Part shown: positions 37,026-46,177 of the stretch, one piece after another | Position numbering within the stretch: the first letter of the stretch is position 1 | Layout: the number at the start of each line of letters is the position of its first letter | From: Marinomonas foliarum | GTDB taxonomy: Bacteria > Pseudomonadota > Gammaproteobacteria > Pseudomonadales > Marinomonadaceae | Assembly (NCBI RefSeq): GCF_003337275.1 | Contig: NZ_QPJQ01000011.1 | Span: 36,040-100,039, forward strand | Length of the DNA stretch: 64,000 bases | Direction of reading: 5' to 3' | Position numbers and translations under genes: made by a program | Notes under the pieces: generated by a model | Told to the model about the DNA's origin: nothing | The model's database searches: none | The model's input: only the letters and a program-made list of their open reading frames with translations

Positions 37026-37041
37026 TAGTTACCGGTAACAT
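37026..37041. promoter_or_regulatory. GntR operator 2 of the gluconate operon
   Basis: TAGTTACCGGTAACAT contains the perfect 12-bp palindrome GTTACCGGTAAC. It lies in the predicted leader region of the dctP transcript. Confidence 0.75.
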
Positions 37042-37101
37042 CAGCAAAAGCACTGTTCCTAAAAACTGTTATTAAAAAAATAATCAACGGGAAGCGATAT
37101 C

Positions 37102-38118
37102 ATGAGTAAATTCAGCACTACGCTAATGACCGCCACTATGGCTGGCATTCTATCTACGTCTGCAATCGCAGCGGATTACAATTTCAAGTTCCAATCCTCT
37201 GATCCAGCGGGCGACAAAAACTTCCAAGTTCAAAAAGAGTGGACGAAACGCGTCGAAACGATGACGGGCGGCCGTGTTCATATCGAGTTACTTCCTGTTG
37301 GCAGTATTTTCAAACACACTGAAACGCTAGACGGCATCAAAATGGGCATCCTAGATGGTCATATTACGGCTACCGAGTTTTTCTCTGGTAAAGATCCAGC
37401 ATTCGGCCTAATTGGTAACACAGTAGGTGCTTGGTCTAATACTCAACAACTTCTGCAATACGTCAACTACGGTGGCGGTTACGAGCTAATGAATGAACTG
37501 TACGCTCCTTACGGTGTGAAGTTCATTGGTGGTTCTACAACAGGTGTTGAATCGTTGGTTTCTCGTGTTCCACTGGACAGCGTTGCCGATCTGAAAGGTC
37601 TAAAACTTCGCGCTCCTGAAGGCTTGGTTCAACGCGTATTTGCCGCAGCAGGTGCCGCGCCAGTTAACCTACCGGGTTCTGAAGTATTCACCGGTCTTAG
37701 TAAAGGCGTTATCGACGCAGCCGACTACACTGTTTTCTCGACAAACCAGAAAGCTGGCATGAACGACATTGCAACACACCCAGTTCAGCCTGGTTTCCAC
37801 TCTTTGCCATTGATTGATATTTCAATGAACAAGAAAAAATGGGACAAGCTACCTGCGGATATCCAATCTATCCTAACGGTTTCTGTTCGTGACTTCGCTG
37901 AAGACATGACAACTCAGTTACGTATTGCAGACCAAGCAGCCGTAAAAGCAGCACAAGCCGATCCGAACATTACCATTCACGATTGGTCTGCGGAAGAACG
38001 TAAAAAATTCCGTGCGATTGCTCGTACACAGTGGGAAGAGTTTGCTAAAAGTTCAGACAATGCTCAGAAAGTATACGACTCTATTACGACGTACTTAGAA
38101 GCGAATGGCCTTCTTTAA
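37102..38118 (+). CDS. dctP: TRAP transporter substrate-binding protein, probable gluconate
   Basis: Periplasmic receptor of 338 residues with a signal peptide ending near SAIAAD (about 1-23). The DctP-family ligand arginine lies in LKLRAPEG (about 169-176), and VFTGLSKGVIDAADY is the usual late motif. Gluconate is inferred from the linked gluconokinase, the GntR-like repressor and the GntR operators. A hairpin follows before the membrane subunit genes. Confidence 0.88.
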   Translation: MSKFSTTLMTATMAGILSTSAIAADYNFKFQSSDPAGDKNFQVQKEWTKRVETMTGGRVHIELLPVGSIFKHTETLDGIKMGILDGHITATEFFSGKDPAFGLIGNTVGAWSNTQQLLQYVNYGGGYELMNELYAPYGVKFIGGSTTGVESLVSRVPLDSVADLKGLKLRAPEGLVQRVFAAAGAAPVNLPGSEVFTGLSKGVIDAADYTVFSTNQKAGMNDIATHPVQPGFHSLPLIDISMNKKKWDKLPADIQSILTVSVRDFAEDMTTQLRIADQAAVKAAQADPNITIHDWSAEERKKFRAIARTQWEEFAKSSDNAQKVYDSITTYLEANGLL

Positions 38119-38153
38119 TTAAGCTCTCTTAAAAGCCTTTTAACCCTGCAAAA

Positions 38154-38186
38154 CAGGCGCACTGCAACCTATTGCATCTGCGCCTG
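38154..38186 (+). promoter_or_regulatory. Hairpin between dctP and dctQ
   Basis: CAGGCGCA and TGCGCCTG form a perfect 8-bp stem with a 17-nt loop, followed by CTTTTC. It could reduce read-through so that more binding protein is made than membrane subunits. Confidence 0.55.
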
Positions 38187-38206
38187 CTTTTCATTGGATC
38201 ATGATC

Positions 38207-38764
38207 ATGAAAGACGAAATTCATCCAGACAATCTCGATAGTTCAGAACAACCAAGAAACATCCTAGATCGTGCGATTTTCAAGTTTGGAAATCTCATCA
38301 GCTTGCTGTTTGTTTTTACGGTTGCCATTTCATTTTATGAAGTGCTGATGCGCTATGTATTTAATGCCCCAACTATTTGGGTACACGAAACTGCTTCGTT
38401 TTTAGGGGGCTGTTTGTTTGTCTATGGCGGCATTTACGCTTTATCCATCAATAAGCACGTTCGAGTGGTACTTATCTACGACATTGTTTCTGATAGAACA
38501 CGTCGCTGGCTGAATGTTTTTCATCATGTTATGGGGCTGCTGTTTTCTAGTCTACTTAGCTGGGCGGCTTATCAAATGGTTCAAGACTCATGGTTCACCC
38601 CATTTGGTGATGTCCGATTAGAAACTTCTGGATCCGCATGGAACCCCGCTTTCCCAGCCTTGGTAAAAGGCATGATATTCATGACACTTTGTATCATGTT
38701 TGTGCAGTTCTCCTTGCACCTAATACAAGAATTAAATGGCTTAAGGAAACGCAAAGATGTTTGA
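38207..38764 (+). CDS. dctQ: TRAP transporter small permease (gluconate module)
   Basis: Small membrane subunit of about 185 residues with four predicted helices. The conserved FYEVLMRYVFNAPTIWVHE segment of DctQ proteins is present. I chose ATG 38207 because GGA lies 8 bases upstream; an ATG two codons earlier is possible. It overlaps the dctM start by 8 bp. Confidence 0.9.
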   Translation: MKDEIHPDNLDSSEQPRNILDRAIFKFGNLISLLFVFTVAISFYEVLMRYVFNAPTIWVHETASFLGGCLFVYGGIYALSINKHVRVVLIYDIVSDRTRRWLNVFHHVMGLLFSSLLSWAAYQMVQDSWFTPFGDVRLETSGSAWNPAFPALVKGMIFMTLCIMFVQFSLHLIQELNGLRKRKDV

Positions 38765-40073
38765 TCTATCCGCAATGGGCATAGGCTACGGCAGTCTACT
38801 AATGCTCGGTTCTATGATTTTATTGCTACTAACGGGCATGCAATTGGCCTTCGTTACCGCGTTAGTAGCGCTTGTTTTTGCTATTGGTTGGTTTGGCGTT
38901 GGCGCTTTGCCTTTGATCACTAGCCGTTTGTACAGTTTTGTTGGTAGCTATGTATTTCTAGCGGTTCCCATGTTTGTTCTCATGGCCGCATTGTTAGATC
39001 GATCTGGTATCGCCCGAGACCTGTTCGACGCTATGAAGGTCTTTGGCCGCAAGCTACGTGGCGGTGTTGCTGTACAGACTTTATTGGTTGCTATCGTACT
39101 AGCGTCAATGTCTGGTGTGATCGGCGGTGAAACGGTATTGCTTGGCATCTTGGCCTTGCCGCAAATGTTGCGCCTTGGATACAACCGCAAACTGGCCATT
39201 GGTGTAACCTGTGCCGGTGGTGCATTAGGCACTATGCTACCGCCCAGTATCGTGTTGATTATCTACGGTTTAACAGCCAGTGTTTCCATCGGTGATTTGT
39301 TTAAAGCGGCGTTCTTGCCTGCGTTTATTCTTGCCTTCGCTTACATGGCTTACGTGCTGATCATTTGTCGTCTTAATCCAGAATACGCTCCATTGCCAAG
39401 TGACGAAGAGCTGGCGACTGATAACGACGTTAATTACTTCAAGGCCCTACTCTTCCCATTGCTTACAGTAATGATGGTGCTAGGCAGCATTTATACTGGT
39501 GTGGCATCTGTGACTGAAGCCTCTGCACTCGGTGTGGTTGGTATCATCATCAGTGCAGCAATTCGTGGCGAGCTGAATTTCGCCATGCTAAAAGACAGCG
39601 CCAAAGCCACCATGAGCACCTGTGGCATGATCATCTGGATCGGTATCGGGGCAACTGCTCTGGTCGGTGTGTATAACCTGATGGGCGGTATCTCGTTTGT
39701 TGAAGAAACCATTCTTGCCCTAAGTGGCGGCAGCGTCATGGGTACCGTCATGATCATGATGATCATCTTACTGGTACTCGGTATGTTCTTAGATTGGGTA
39801 GGTGTTGCGTTATTAACCATGCCGATCTTTGTTCCTATTATCATAGGCCTTGGCTTAGATCCTATCTGGTTTGGTGTGGTGTTCTGTTTGAACATGCAGG
39901 TGTCTTTCTTATCACCTCCATTTGGCCCCGCGGCGTTTTATCTTAAATCTGTGGCGCCGAAAGACATTAGTCTGGGCGAGATCTTTAGCTCTCTCTTGCC
40001 TTTCATTGGCTTGCAGGTTTTGGTTCTTGCCTTGGTCATATTCTTCCCTGAGCTGGCCCTTTGGTGGAAATAA
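38757..40073 (+). CDS. dctM: TRAP transporter large permease (gluconate module)
   Basis: Main permease subunit of 438 residues with about twelve helices, of the DctM/SiaM family. The conserved GGALGTMLPPSIVLIIYG segment near the first half and LSPPFGPAAFYLKSVAP near the end are present. It overlaps dctQ by 8 bp. Two tandem hairpins separate it from gntK. Confidence 0.93.
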   Translation: MFDLSAMGIGYGSLLMLGSMILLLLTGMQLAFVTALVALVFAIGWFGVGALPLITSRLYSFVGSYVFLAVPMFVLMAALLDRSGIARDLFDAMKVFGRKLRGGVAVQTLLVAIVLASMSGVIGGETVLLGILALPQMLRLGYNRKLAIGVTCAGGALGTMLPPSIVLIIYGLTASVSIGDLFKAAFLPAFILAFAYMAYVLIICRLNPEYAPLPSDEELATDNDVNYFKALLFPLLTVMMVLGSIYTGVASVTEASALGVVGIIISAAIRGELNFAMLKDSAKATMSTCGMIIWIGIGATALVGVYNLMGGISFVEETILALSGGSVMGTVMIMMIILLVLGMFLDWVGVALLTMPIFVPIIIGLGLDPIWFGVVFCLNMQVSFLSPPFGPAAFYLKSVAPKDISLGEIFSSLLPFIGLQVLVLALVIFFPELALWWK

Positions 40074-40090
40074 CCCATTGAGACCATGCC

Positions 40091-40140
40091 GTTCAACACG
40101 GCTTTTTGAACGACACAGCCTTGCTGATAACAGCAAGGCG
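40091..40140 (+). promoter_or_regulatory. Two tandem hairpins between dctM and gntK
   Basis: CGTTCAA/TTGAACG (40091-40113, 7 bp) and GCCTTGCTG/CAGCAAGGC (40119-40140, 9 bp, 4-nt loop). Neither is followed by a T-run. They could protect or process the transcript upstream of gntK. Confidence 0.5.
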
Positions 40141-40156
40141 ATAAGGACTTAAGAAG

Positions 40157-40648
40157 ATGACAAAGAAAATTGTAGTATTAGGTGTATCAGGTTCTGGTAA
40201 ATCTCTGATCGGCAGCAACATAGCAGAAAAACTAGGTTATCCATTTTTTGATGGTGATGACTTTCATAGTCAAGCAAACGTTGACAAAATGCGTAAAGGA
40301 ACACCGCTAACCGATGACGATCGTAAAGACTGGTTAGCAACACTGAACACCATATTGACCGACAACCCAACAGCGGTGATTGCCTGTTCAGGGCTCAAAC
40401 CAGAATATCGCGTTATGCTGCGCAACGGCCTAGATGATGTCACTATGATTTATCTAAAAGGCAGTATCGATACTATTTGGCAACGTCATCAAAAACGTGA
40501 TGGCCATTATTTTAATGGTCGAGAAATGTTAGAAAGCCAGTTTGCCACCTTAATTGAGCCTACAGACGAAGAAGCTCTGATAATCGATATTTCTCAAGAT
40601 GCCGACCAAGTATTAAGCGAAGCACTAACGCTTTTAGCCAATCAATAA
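40157..40648 (+). CDS. gntK: Gluconokinase
   Basis: Phosphorylates gluconate to 6-phosphogluconate, feeding the Entner-Doudoroff or pentose phosphate route. 163 residues with Walker A GVSGSGKS (9-16), the substrate region FFDGDDFHSQANVDKM, and the TPLTDDDRKDWL motif typical of GntK. The size matches the family. It follows the TRAP genes and precedes gntR, with a terminator after it. Confidence 0.96.
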   Translation: MTKKIVVLGVSGSGKSLIGSNIAEKLGYPFFDGDDFHSQANVDKMRKGTPLTDDDRKDWLATLNTILTDNPTAVIACSGLKPEYRVMLRNGLDDVTMIYLKGSIDTIWQRHQKRDGHYFNGREMLESQFATLIEPTDEEALIIDISQDADQVLSEALTLLANQ

Positions 40649-40654
40649 AAACGT

Positions 40655-40687
40655 AAGAGACGCAGTGATTGGATTGCGTCTCTTTAT
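40655..40687 (+). terminator. Terminator after gntK
   Basis: AAGAGACGCA and TGCGTCTCTT form a 10-bp stem with a 10-nt loop followed by TTATT. It separates the TRAP-gntK operon from gntR. Confidence 0.75.
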
Positions 40688-40785
40688 TAAAAGTAAACAC
40701 TCACTGTCAGTATAAAACCTAAATTAGTTAATATCTTACGCAAAAACGTCGACTTTTTCTTTCTCGCCATGAATGGCTTATGATA

Positions 40786-40801
40786 ATGTTACCTGTAACA
40801 A
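40786..40801. promoter_or_regulatory. GntR operator in front of gntR
   Basis: ATGTTACCTGTAACAA differs from the GntR palindrome at two positions. It lies just after a -10-like TATGAT (40779-40784), where the transcript should start, so GntR probably represses its own gene. Confidence 0.7.
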
Positions 40802-40851
40802 AACATGGATACGTCACTGGTATGAAAAGCGCCGACAAGAAAAGCCCCACT

Positions 40852-41847
40852 ATGAAAAACAAACGCCCAACACTACAAGACGTTGCTGACTTAGTTGGCG
40901 TGACAAAAATGACCGTGAGTCGCTTTCTTAGAAATCCAGATCAAGTTTCTGTGCCGCTACAAACTAAAATCGCCGATGCATTAGAAGATCTAGGTTATAT
41001 ACCTAATCGAGCACCTGATATTTTATCCAAATCAAAAAGCCACGCGATTGGCGTTCTACTGCCCTCTTTAACCAACCAAGTATTCGCTGAAGTCATTCGC
41101 GGCATAGAGTCCGTTGTTGAACCTGCTGGCTATCAAACCATGTTGGCTCACTACGGTTACAGCAAAGAAGCAGAAGAAGCGCGCATTGCCACGCTACTGT
41201 CTTACAACGTGGATGGTTTGATTATTTCTGAAAGCTATCACACAGAACGTGTGAGAAAAATGCTTGCTGTGGCTGGCATTCCCGTTATTGAAATCATGGA
41301 CTCCGTTTCCCCTCCGATTGAACAAGCCATCGGCATAGACAACGAAGCCGCTGCGTATGCGATGACGGATTTCATGATCAAACGAGACCGCAAGAAAATC
41401 GTTTACTTCGCAGCGCGAATGGACCAACGGACTCTGTTTAAAATCAAAGGCTACGAAACCGCTATGCTCGACAATGGATTAACGCCTTTGTGCTTAAAAA
41501 CCAACAGCGCGTCTTCCTTCACCCTTGGGGCCACTTTTCTACACGATGCCCTTCAGCAGCAACCCGACACCGACGGCATATTTTGCACCAACGATGACTT
41601 GGCAATTGGTGCGCTTTACGCCTGCCAAAAAGCCGGTATTAAAGTCCCGCAAGATATCAGCATTGCAGGCTTCCACGGTCATGATATTTCTCGCGCCATG
41701 GTGCCACTGCTTGCCACTGTCATTACGCCTCGTGAAGAAATGGGGCGTTTGGCTGCCGAGCACCTACTCTCTCGCCTTCAGGGCAACCCCGTCTCACAAA
41801 AAATCATTGATTTGCCATTTAAAATAGAAGCTGGCGAAAGTATTTAA
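40852..41847 (+). CDS. gntR: Gluconate repressor GntR (LacI family)
   Basis: 331 residues from ATG 40852, the same length as E. coli GntR, and the N-terminus KNKRPTLQDVADLVGVTKM aligns with it. In-frame ATGs at 40780 and 40822 are rejected because the first lies in the -10 box and operator. The helix-turn-helix is followed by the LacI-type sugar-binding core with IGVLLPSLTNQVFAEVIRGI and IAGFHGHDISRAM. It probably releases the operators when gluconate is present. Confidence 0.93.
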   Translation: MKNKRPTLQDVADLVGVTKMTVSRFLRNPDQVSVPLQTKIADALEDLGYIPNRAPDILSKSKSHAIGVLLPSLTNQVFAEVIRGIESVVEPAGYQTMLAHYGYSKEAEEARIATLLSYNVDGLIISESYHTERVRKMLAVAGIPVIEIMDSVSPPIEQAIGIDNEAAAYAMTDFMIKRDRKKIVYFAARMDQRTLFKIKGYETAMLDNGLTPLCLKTNSASSFTLGATFLHDALQQQPDTDGIFCTNDDLAIGALYACQKAGIKVPQDISIAGFHGHDISRAMVPLLATVITPREEMGRLAAEHLLSRLQGNPVSQKIIDLPFKIEAGESI

Positions 41848-41887
41848 CCATTGCATGACGATGGACTAAAAGCCTTCAAATATTATT

Positions 41888-41906
41888 GAGAAGTGTTATC
41901 ATTATT
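41888..41906 (-). promoter_or_regulatory. Fur-box-like site upstream of fecB
   Basis: On the minus strand 14 of 19 bases agree with GATAATGATAATCATTATC by my own alignment. It is 30 bp upstream of the fecB start, a normal repressor position. Confidence 0.55.
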
Positions 41907-41935
41907 GATAGTTTTCCTCTTCTTAAAGGTCCGCT

Positions 41936-42829
41936 ATGAAGCGCTTATTAGTCATTGCTTTATCTACTCTATTATTTGGTTTTTCTCTTATTGCTCAGGC
42001 CGTTTCCGTGGAGGACAGTAAAGGTACCTTTAGTATCAATTACGTTCCGCAGCGCATCGTTGTATTGGAGTTTTCCTTTGTCGATGCATTAGCTGCCGTT
42101 GGTGTCAGCCCTGTCGGTATTGCTGATGACAAAGATTCAAATCGCATACTCAAAGAAATTCGTGATGAAATTGGCGATTGGGCATCGGTTGGTACGCGCT
42201 CTCAGCCTAGCCTTGAAACCATTTCTTCGCTAAAACCAGATCTCATCATTGCCGATATTTCCCGCCATGAAGGCGTATATGCTGATCTACAAAAAATAGC
42301 CCCCACCTTGATTCTGCCTTCACGCCGAGCCACCTATGAAGAAAACCTTCAAGCCACGGCCATTATTGGTAAAGCCATAGGCAAAGACAAAGAAATGCAA
42401 GCGCGCCTGAAGAAACATGACGAAGTGATGGCGGAACTAGCGGCCCAATTACCAAAGGGCAAAGAAGTGCAATTTGGTGTTGCCCGTGATGACGCCTTAT
42501 TTCTTCACACAGCAGATTCCTATGCTGGCGGCGTGATACGCGCATTGGGCTTAAAAAATGCCAATACTGGCCGCAGCGATGATGCTTACCGTCAAACCAG
42601 CTTAGAACAACTACTTACGGTCAACCCAGATTATTTTATCGTCGGTAATTACGTCACACCCAGCATCGTCGACAAATGGAAAAGTGAGCCGCTTTGGTCA
42701 ATCTTAAAAGCCGCTAAAAATAACCACATTTATGCGGTTAATCCTAATACCTGGTCCCGTTGCCGCGGCATTATTTCAGCCGAAACCATGGGGCAAGATC
42801 TAATCAAGGTCTTCAACGCGAAAAAATGA
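41936..42829 (+). CDS. fecB: Ferric-citrate-type ABC transporter binding protein FecB
   Basis: Periplasmic receptor of the ferric dicitrate type. 297 residues with a signal peptide of about 22 (ending AQA). The core PQRIVVLEFSFVDALAAVGV, SVGTRSQPSLE, LKPDLIIADISRH and NTWSRCRGI segments follow E. coli FecB closely. It overlaps fecC by 4 bp. It heads the transport part of the locus, with a Fur-like box upstream. Confidence 0.93.
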   Translation: MKRLLVIALSTLLFGFSLIAQAVSVEDSKGTFSINYVPQRIVVLEFSFVDALAAVGVSPVGIADDKDSNRILKEIRDEIGDWASVGTRSQPSLETISSLKPDLIIADISRHEGVYADLQKIAPTLILPSRRATYEENLQATAIIGKAIGKDKEMQARLKKHDEVMAELAAQLPKGKEVQFGVARDDALFLHTADSYAGGVIRALGLKNANTGRSDDAYRQTSLEQLLTVNPDYFIVGNYVTPSIVDKWKSEPLWSILKAAKNNHIYAVNPNTWSRCRGIISAETMGQDLIKVFNAKK

Positions 42830-43827
42830 TCTCGTTACGTTTTTCTTTTTTTGCCCAGTGCCTATTGCTACTACTGCTTCTGTTTGCCTGTTCATGGATC
42901 AGCCTGTTTAGCTGGTCCGTTATTACCGTCACGCCAGCGGACGCTCTGCATGCCTTATACAATATGAATCAGGACAGCATTGCCCAGCATATTGTTCATG
43001 ACTTAAGACTGCCTAGAGTACTCGTTGGCATCATGGTGGGCGCTAATCTCGCGGCGGCAGGTGTCATCATGCAGGGCCTGACACAAAACCCTCTTGCTTC
43101 TCCGTCTGTGCTTGGCATTAACGCTGGCGCAGCTCTGGGAATGGCAAGTGTTTCCACGATCGCCCCTTGGTTTGGTTTACTCGGCAGTTCAATCGCCGCC
43201 ATTATTGGTGGCGGCATTGCCTGGGCTTTCGTTATGCTGCTTGGCAGCGCATGGCGCGGCGGCAATGAACACGGAAGATTAGTATTGGCTGGCGTCGCTA
43301 TTTCCGCTTTATGTGCCGCCCTAACCAAGGCCGTAATTATCATTGCTGAAGATCAAGCTGCAGGCGTACTAACTTGGCTCGCGGGGAGTTTGACTGATGC
43401 TAGATGGCAAACCTTCGATTCCCTTTGGCCTGTCTGCCTTATTGGTTTGTTAGGTGCCATGCTGATTGCCCCCACACTGAATCTATTGCAGCTTGGTGAT
43501 GACAATGCGCGAAACCTTGGCGTGTCGCTGATGTGGGTAAAACTAGGCGGCAGCTTTCTCGTCTTATTATTGGTCGGGAGCGCCATCAGCAGCGTCGGTG
43601 CAATTGGTTTTGTCGGCTTGCTGGTACCACATATGGCACGCATGCTCGCGGGGCAAGATCATCGTAAGTTTTTGCCTATCGCCATGATACTGGGCGCTTG
43701 TTTGGTCGTCTTATCCGATACAGTCAGCCGAGGCATTATCTATCCCGCAGAAACACCGGCTGGCGCTATTTTGGCCTTGATCGGTGCGCCGTTTTTCATC
43801 TACCTCGTCCGTAAGAGAACCTTATAA
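42826..43827 (+). CDS. fecC: Ferric-citrate-type ABC permease FecC
   Basis: 333 residues from ATG 42826, which overlaps the fecB stop (ATGA) and gives the family length; a longer frame from 42760 runs inside fecB. It is a FecCD-family permease with RLPRVLVGIMVGANLAAAGV, QGLTQNPLASPSVLG and the GFVGLLVPHMARML ATPase-contact region. The stop overlaps the fecD start by one base. Confidence 0.93.
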   Translation: MISLRFSFFAQCLLLLLLLFACSWISLFSWSVITVTPADALHALYNMNQDSIAQHIVHDLRLPRVLVGIMVGANLAAAGVIMQGLTQNPLASPSVLGINAGAALGMASVSTIAPWFGLLGSSIAAIIGGGIAWAFVMLLGSAWRGGNEHGRLVLAGVAISALCAALTKAVIIIAEDQAAGVLTWLAGSLTDARWQTFDSLWPVCLIGLLGAMLIAPTLNLLQLGDDNARNLGVSLMWVKLGGSFLVLLLVGSAISSVGAIGFVGLLVPHMARMLAGQDHRKFLPIAMILGACLVVLSDTVSRGIIYPAETPAGAILALIGAPFFIYLVRKRTL

Positions 43828-44783
43828 TGGCCACGCGCTCGCTGCCTTTTTTAATACTTGCCATGATAGGGCTGCTGATCGCTAATCTCATGTTTGGTGC
43901 GGTTTCGATACCGTTCAAACAGATTTTAGCTGGTCTTCAAACCGGCAACGAACACTACTTCACCATCCACGAATATCGTTTGCCGCGCACTATTCTCGCC
44001 ATGTTAGTCGGTGCCATGATGGCGCTGGCAGGTGCCTTGGTTCAAGGAGTAATTCGTAACCCTCTGGCATCCCCAGATGTACTGGGTGTAAGCCATGGTG
44101 CTGGATTGGCCGCTGTGTTCTATATGACCTTTTTCCCCAATGCCGATATTAGCTGGCTACCTGCGGTCGCCCTAGTCGGCAGTTTAGTGGCAGCGTTAAT
44201 GTTGTGGTGGTTATGCGGCTCACACAGCAGCACCATAAAACTGGCCATTACGGGTGTGGCATTAGCGGCCTTATACGCCAGTTGTATCGACTTTTTGATG
44301 CTGGTTAAACCATTAGAAATCAACAACGCTCTATTGTGGCTAACAGGCAGTTTATGGGGACGCGGCTGGAATCAGCTTGCTATGTTATTGCCTTGGCTGC
44401 TGTTAATTCCTTTTGCCCTTTGGCTTGCGAAACCGCTCAATCTCATTCATCTCGGTGATGACAGCGCCATTAGCCTTGGTATCAAGGCGAACAAGCTGCG
44501 TTTGGCTTCTTTGGCTATTGCTGTTGGGCTGACTGCGTCTTGTGTGGCGATATGCGGCCCTATTGGCTTTCTCGGCTTAGTGGCTCCGCATTTAACCCGA
44601 AAATTGGTCGGCGGCCGTCATCAAATACTCTTGCCTGCCACCATGTTAGTTGGCGCCATTTTGTTGCTGCTTGCTGATCTCGTGGCTCGCACCATTGATC
44701 CACCGATTGAATTACCTGCCGGTATTATGACCGCCATTATTGGTGCACCGTATTTTCTTTGGCTACTCCTTAGGACGAAATGA
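43827..44783 (+). CDS. fecD: Ferric-citrate-type ABC permease FecD
   Basis: Second FecCD-family permease, 318 residues, the same as E. coli FecD. It shows RLPRTILAMLVGAMMALAGA, QGVIRNPLASPDVLGVSHG and IGFLGLVAPHLTRKLVG. It forms a heterodimer with FecC in the inner membrane. Confidence 0.93.
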   Translation: MATRSLPFLILAMIGLLIANLMFGAVSIPFKQILAGLQTGNEHYFTIHEYRLPRTILAMLVGAMMALAGALVQGVIRNPLASPDVLGVSHGAGLAAVFYMTFFPNADISWLPAVALVGSLVAALMLWWLCGSHSSTIKLAITGVALAALYASCIDFLMLVKPLEINNALLWLTGSLWGRGWNQLAMLLPWLLLIPFALWLAKPLNLIHLGDDSAISLGIKANKLRLASLAIAVGLTASCVAICGPIGFLGLVAPHLTRKLVGGRHQILLPATMLVGAILLLLADLVARTIDPPIELPAGIMTAIIGAPYFLWLLLRTK

Positions 44784-44786
44784 TTT

Positions 44787-45554
44787 ATGTCTCTTAGCAC
44801 TCATAATTTATCTGTTGGCTACCATGATACAGCCATTGTAAAACAGGTCGACCTAACCATTCCTGAAGGAAAGATCATTGCGTTACTTGGACCAAACGGT
44901 TGTGGCAAATCAACCTTGTTGAAAGCCATGGCGCGTATTCTTTCTCCTATGGATGGACAAGTTCACTGGCAAGGCCAGAACCTTCACGGCATAGCGTCTA
45001 AAAAGCTGGCACAACAATTAGCTTTGTTGCCACAAACCCAGCCGATTCCAGAAGGTATCAAAGTCAAAGATTTGGTCGCCTATGGACGCAGCCCATACAC
45101 TGGGTTTTGGGGACGGATTAGCAAAGAAGACCACGACATTATTACTCAAGTCATGCAAGAAACCGGCATTACCGAGCTAGCTGAGCAACTGGTCAGTGAG
45201 CTGTCTGGCGGTCAACGTCAGCGTGTTTGGCTTGCCATGACCTTAGCGCAAGATACGCCGTATTTGTTACTGGATGAGCCAACCACCTACATGGATTTAA
45301 GCCATCAAGTCGAACTCATGCACTTGCTACGCAAGTTGAATTTGCAAGGCAAAACCATCATCACGGTGCTCCATGACATCAACCAAGCGGCACGTTATTG
45401 CGACCACTTGATCGTGATGAAAAAAGGCAAAATTGTCACCCAAGGTTCACCAGACTCAGTGCTTACCCAGCGATTATTAAAAGAGGTCTTCTCGTTGAGT
45501 GCGCAAATTCATCAAGACCCGATAGCCAAAACGCCAATGTGTGTGGTGGAGTAA
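44787..45554 (+). CDS. fecE: Ferric-citrate-type ABC ATPase FecE
   Basis: 255-residue ATPase. Walker A GPNGCGKST (about 35-43), signature LSGGQRQRVWLAM, Walker B YLLLDEPTTYMDL and the H-loop VLHDINQA are present. Three bases separate it from fecD. It ends the fecBCDE unit. Confidence 0.95.
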   Translation: MSLSTHNLSVGYHDTAIVKQVDLTIPEGKIIALLGPNGCGKSTLLKAMARILSPMDGQVHWQGQNLHGIASKKLAQQLALLPQTQPIPEGIKVKDLVAYGRSPYTGFWGRISKEDHDIITQVMQETGITELAEQLVSELSGGQRQRVWLAMTLAQDTPYLLLDEPTTYMDLSHQVELMHLLRKLNLQGKTIITVLHDINQAARYCDHLIVMKKGKIVTQGSPDSVLTQRLLKEVFSLSAQIHQDPIAKTPMCVVE

Positions 45555-45608
45555 TTCAACCTAGCAACGACCTCTGTGATTGACAAAAAAGTAATCAAAT
45601 AGTTTAAT

Positions 45609-45627
45609 GCGAGTAATTATCATTAAT
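45609..45627 (-). promoter_or_regulatory. Fur-box-like site upstream of fecI
   Basis: On the minus strand 13 of 19 bases agree with the Fur consensus by my own alignment. It is 23 bp before the fecI start. Confidence 0.5.
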
Positions 45628-45649
45628 ATTTAATCTCGAGGGTTATTTC

Positions 45650-46177
45650 ATGCCGCACAATGCGGATCCAAGAGCGCAACAAAGTGCCATACATGCGCTC
45701 TATTCAGATCATCACAGCTGGCTGTATACATGGATTCGTAAGCGCTTAGACAATCAATTCGATGCGGCAGATTTGGCTCAAGATACTTTCACGCGTATCC
45801 ACATTCGCCAAGAAGCCAACAAAATAAAAGAGCCTCGGGCTTATCTCATTACCGTCGCCAAAGGCATTATTAGTCACTTTTATCGACGTAAATCGCTAGA
45901 AGATGCCTATTTGGAATACATCGCCTTACAACCAGAACTAATCACTTGCTCGCAAGAACACTTACACATTGTCTTACAAACCCTCGAACAAGTGGACACT
46001 CTCCTTAATGACTTGCCTCACAATGTGAAAAAGGTCTTTTTGATGTCTCAAATTGACGGCAAGAAATACCAAGAAATTGCCGATGAAATGGACCTATCTT
46101 TAATCACCATTAAGCGCTACATGAAACAGGCCTATGTGCAGTGTCTAACCTTAATGGAGGACGACTTTTTTGAATAA
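45650..46177 (+). CDS. fecI: ECF sigma factor of the FecI type
   Basis: Extracytoplasmic-function sigma factor of 175 residues with region 2 (QFDAADLAQDTFTRIHI) and region 4 (YQEIADEMDLSLITIKRYM) present. It should direct transcription of the iron locus when released by FecR. The stop overlaps fecR by 8 bp. The gene order here is fecBCDE then fecIR, the reverse of the enteric locus. Confidence 0.92.
   Translation: MPHNADPRAQQSAIHALYSDHHSWLYTWIRKRLDNQFDAADLAQDTFTRIHIRQEANKIKEPRAYLITVAKGIISHFYRRKSLEDAYLEYIALQPELITCSQEHLHIVLQTLEQVDTLLNDLPHNVKKVFLMSQIDGKKYQEIADEMDLSLITIKRYMKQAYVQCLTLMEDDFFE

Larger units (their letters stand above)
36774..37101. other. 328-bp regulatory region before the gluconate genes
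   Basis: Divergent between the DUF294 gene and dctP. The right part holds two GntR-type palindromes and a sigma-70-like promoter (TTGACT at 36988-36993, -10-like TAACAT at 37012-37017). I see nothing else. Confidence 0.5.

Noticed and set aside
38948..39895. Minus-strand frames inside the gluconate dctM gene
   Set aside because: Composition is that of an antisense shadow, rich in Pro, Thr and Met with no motif.
40780..40851. Upstream ATG codons as the start of GntR
   Set aside because: The first lies in the -10 box and next to the operator; the ATG at 40852 gives exactly the enteric GntR length and N-terminus.
42760..42825. Longer N-terminus for FecC
   Set aside because: It runs inside fecB; the overlapping ATG at 42826 gives the family length.
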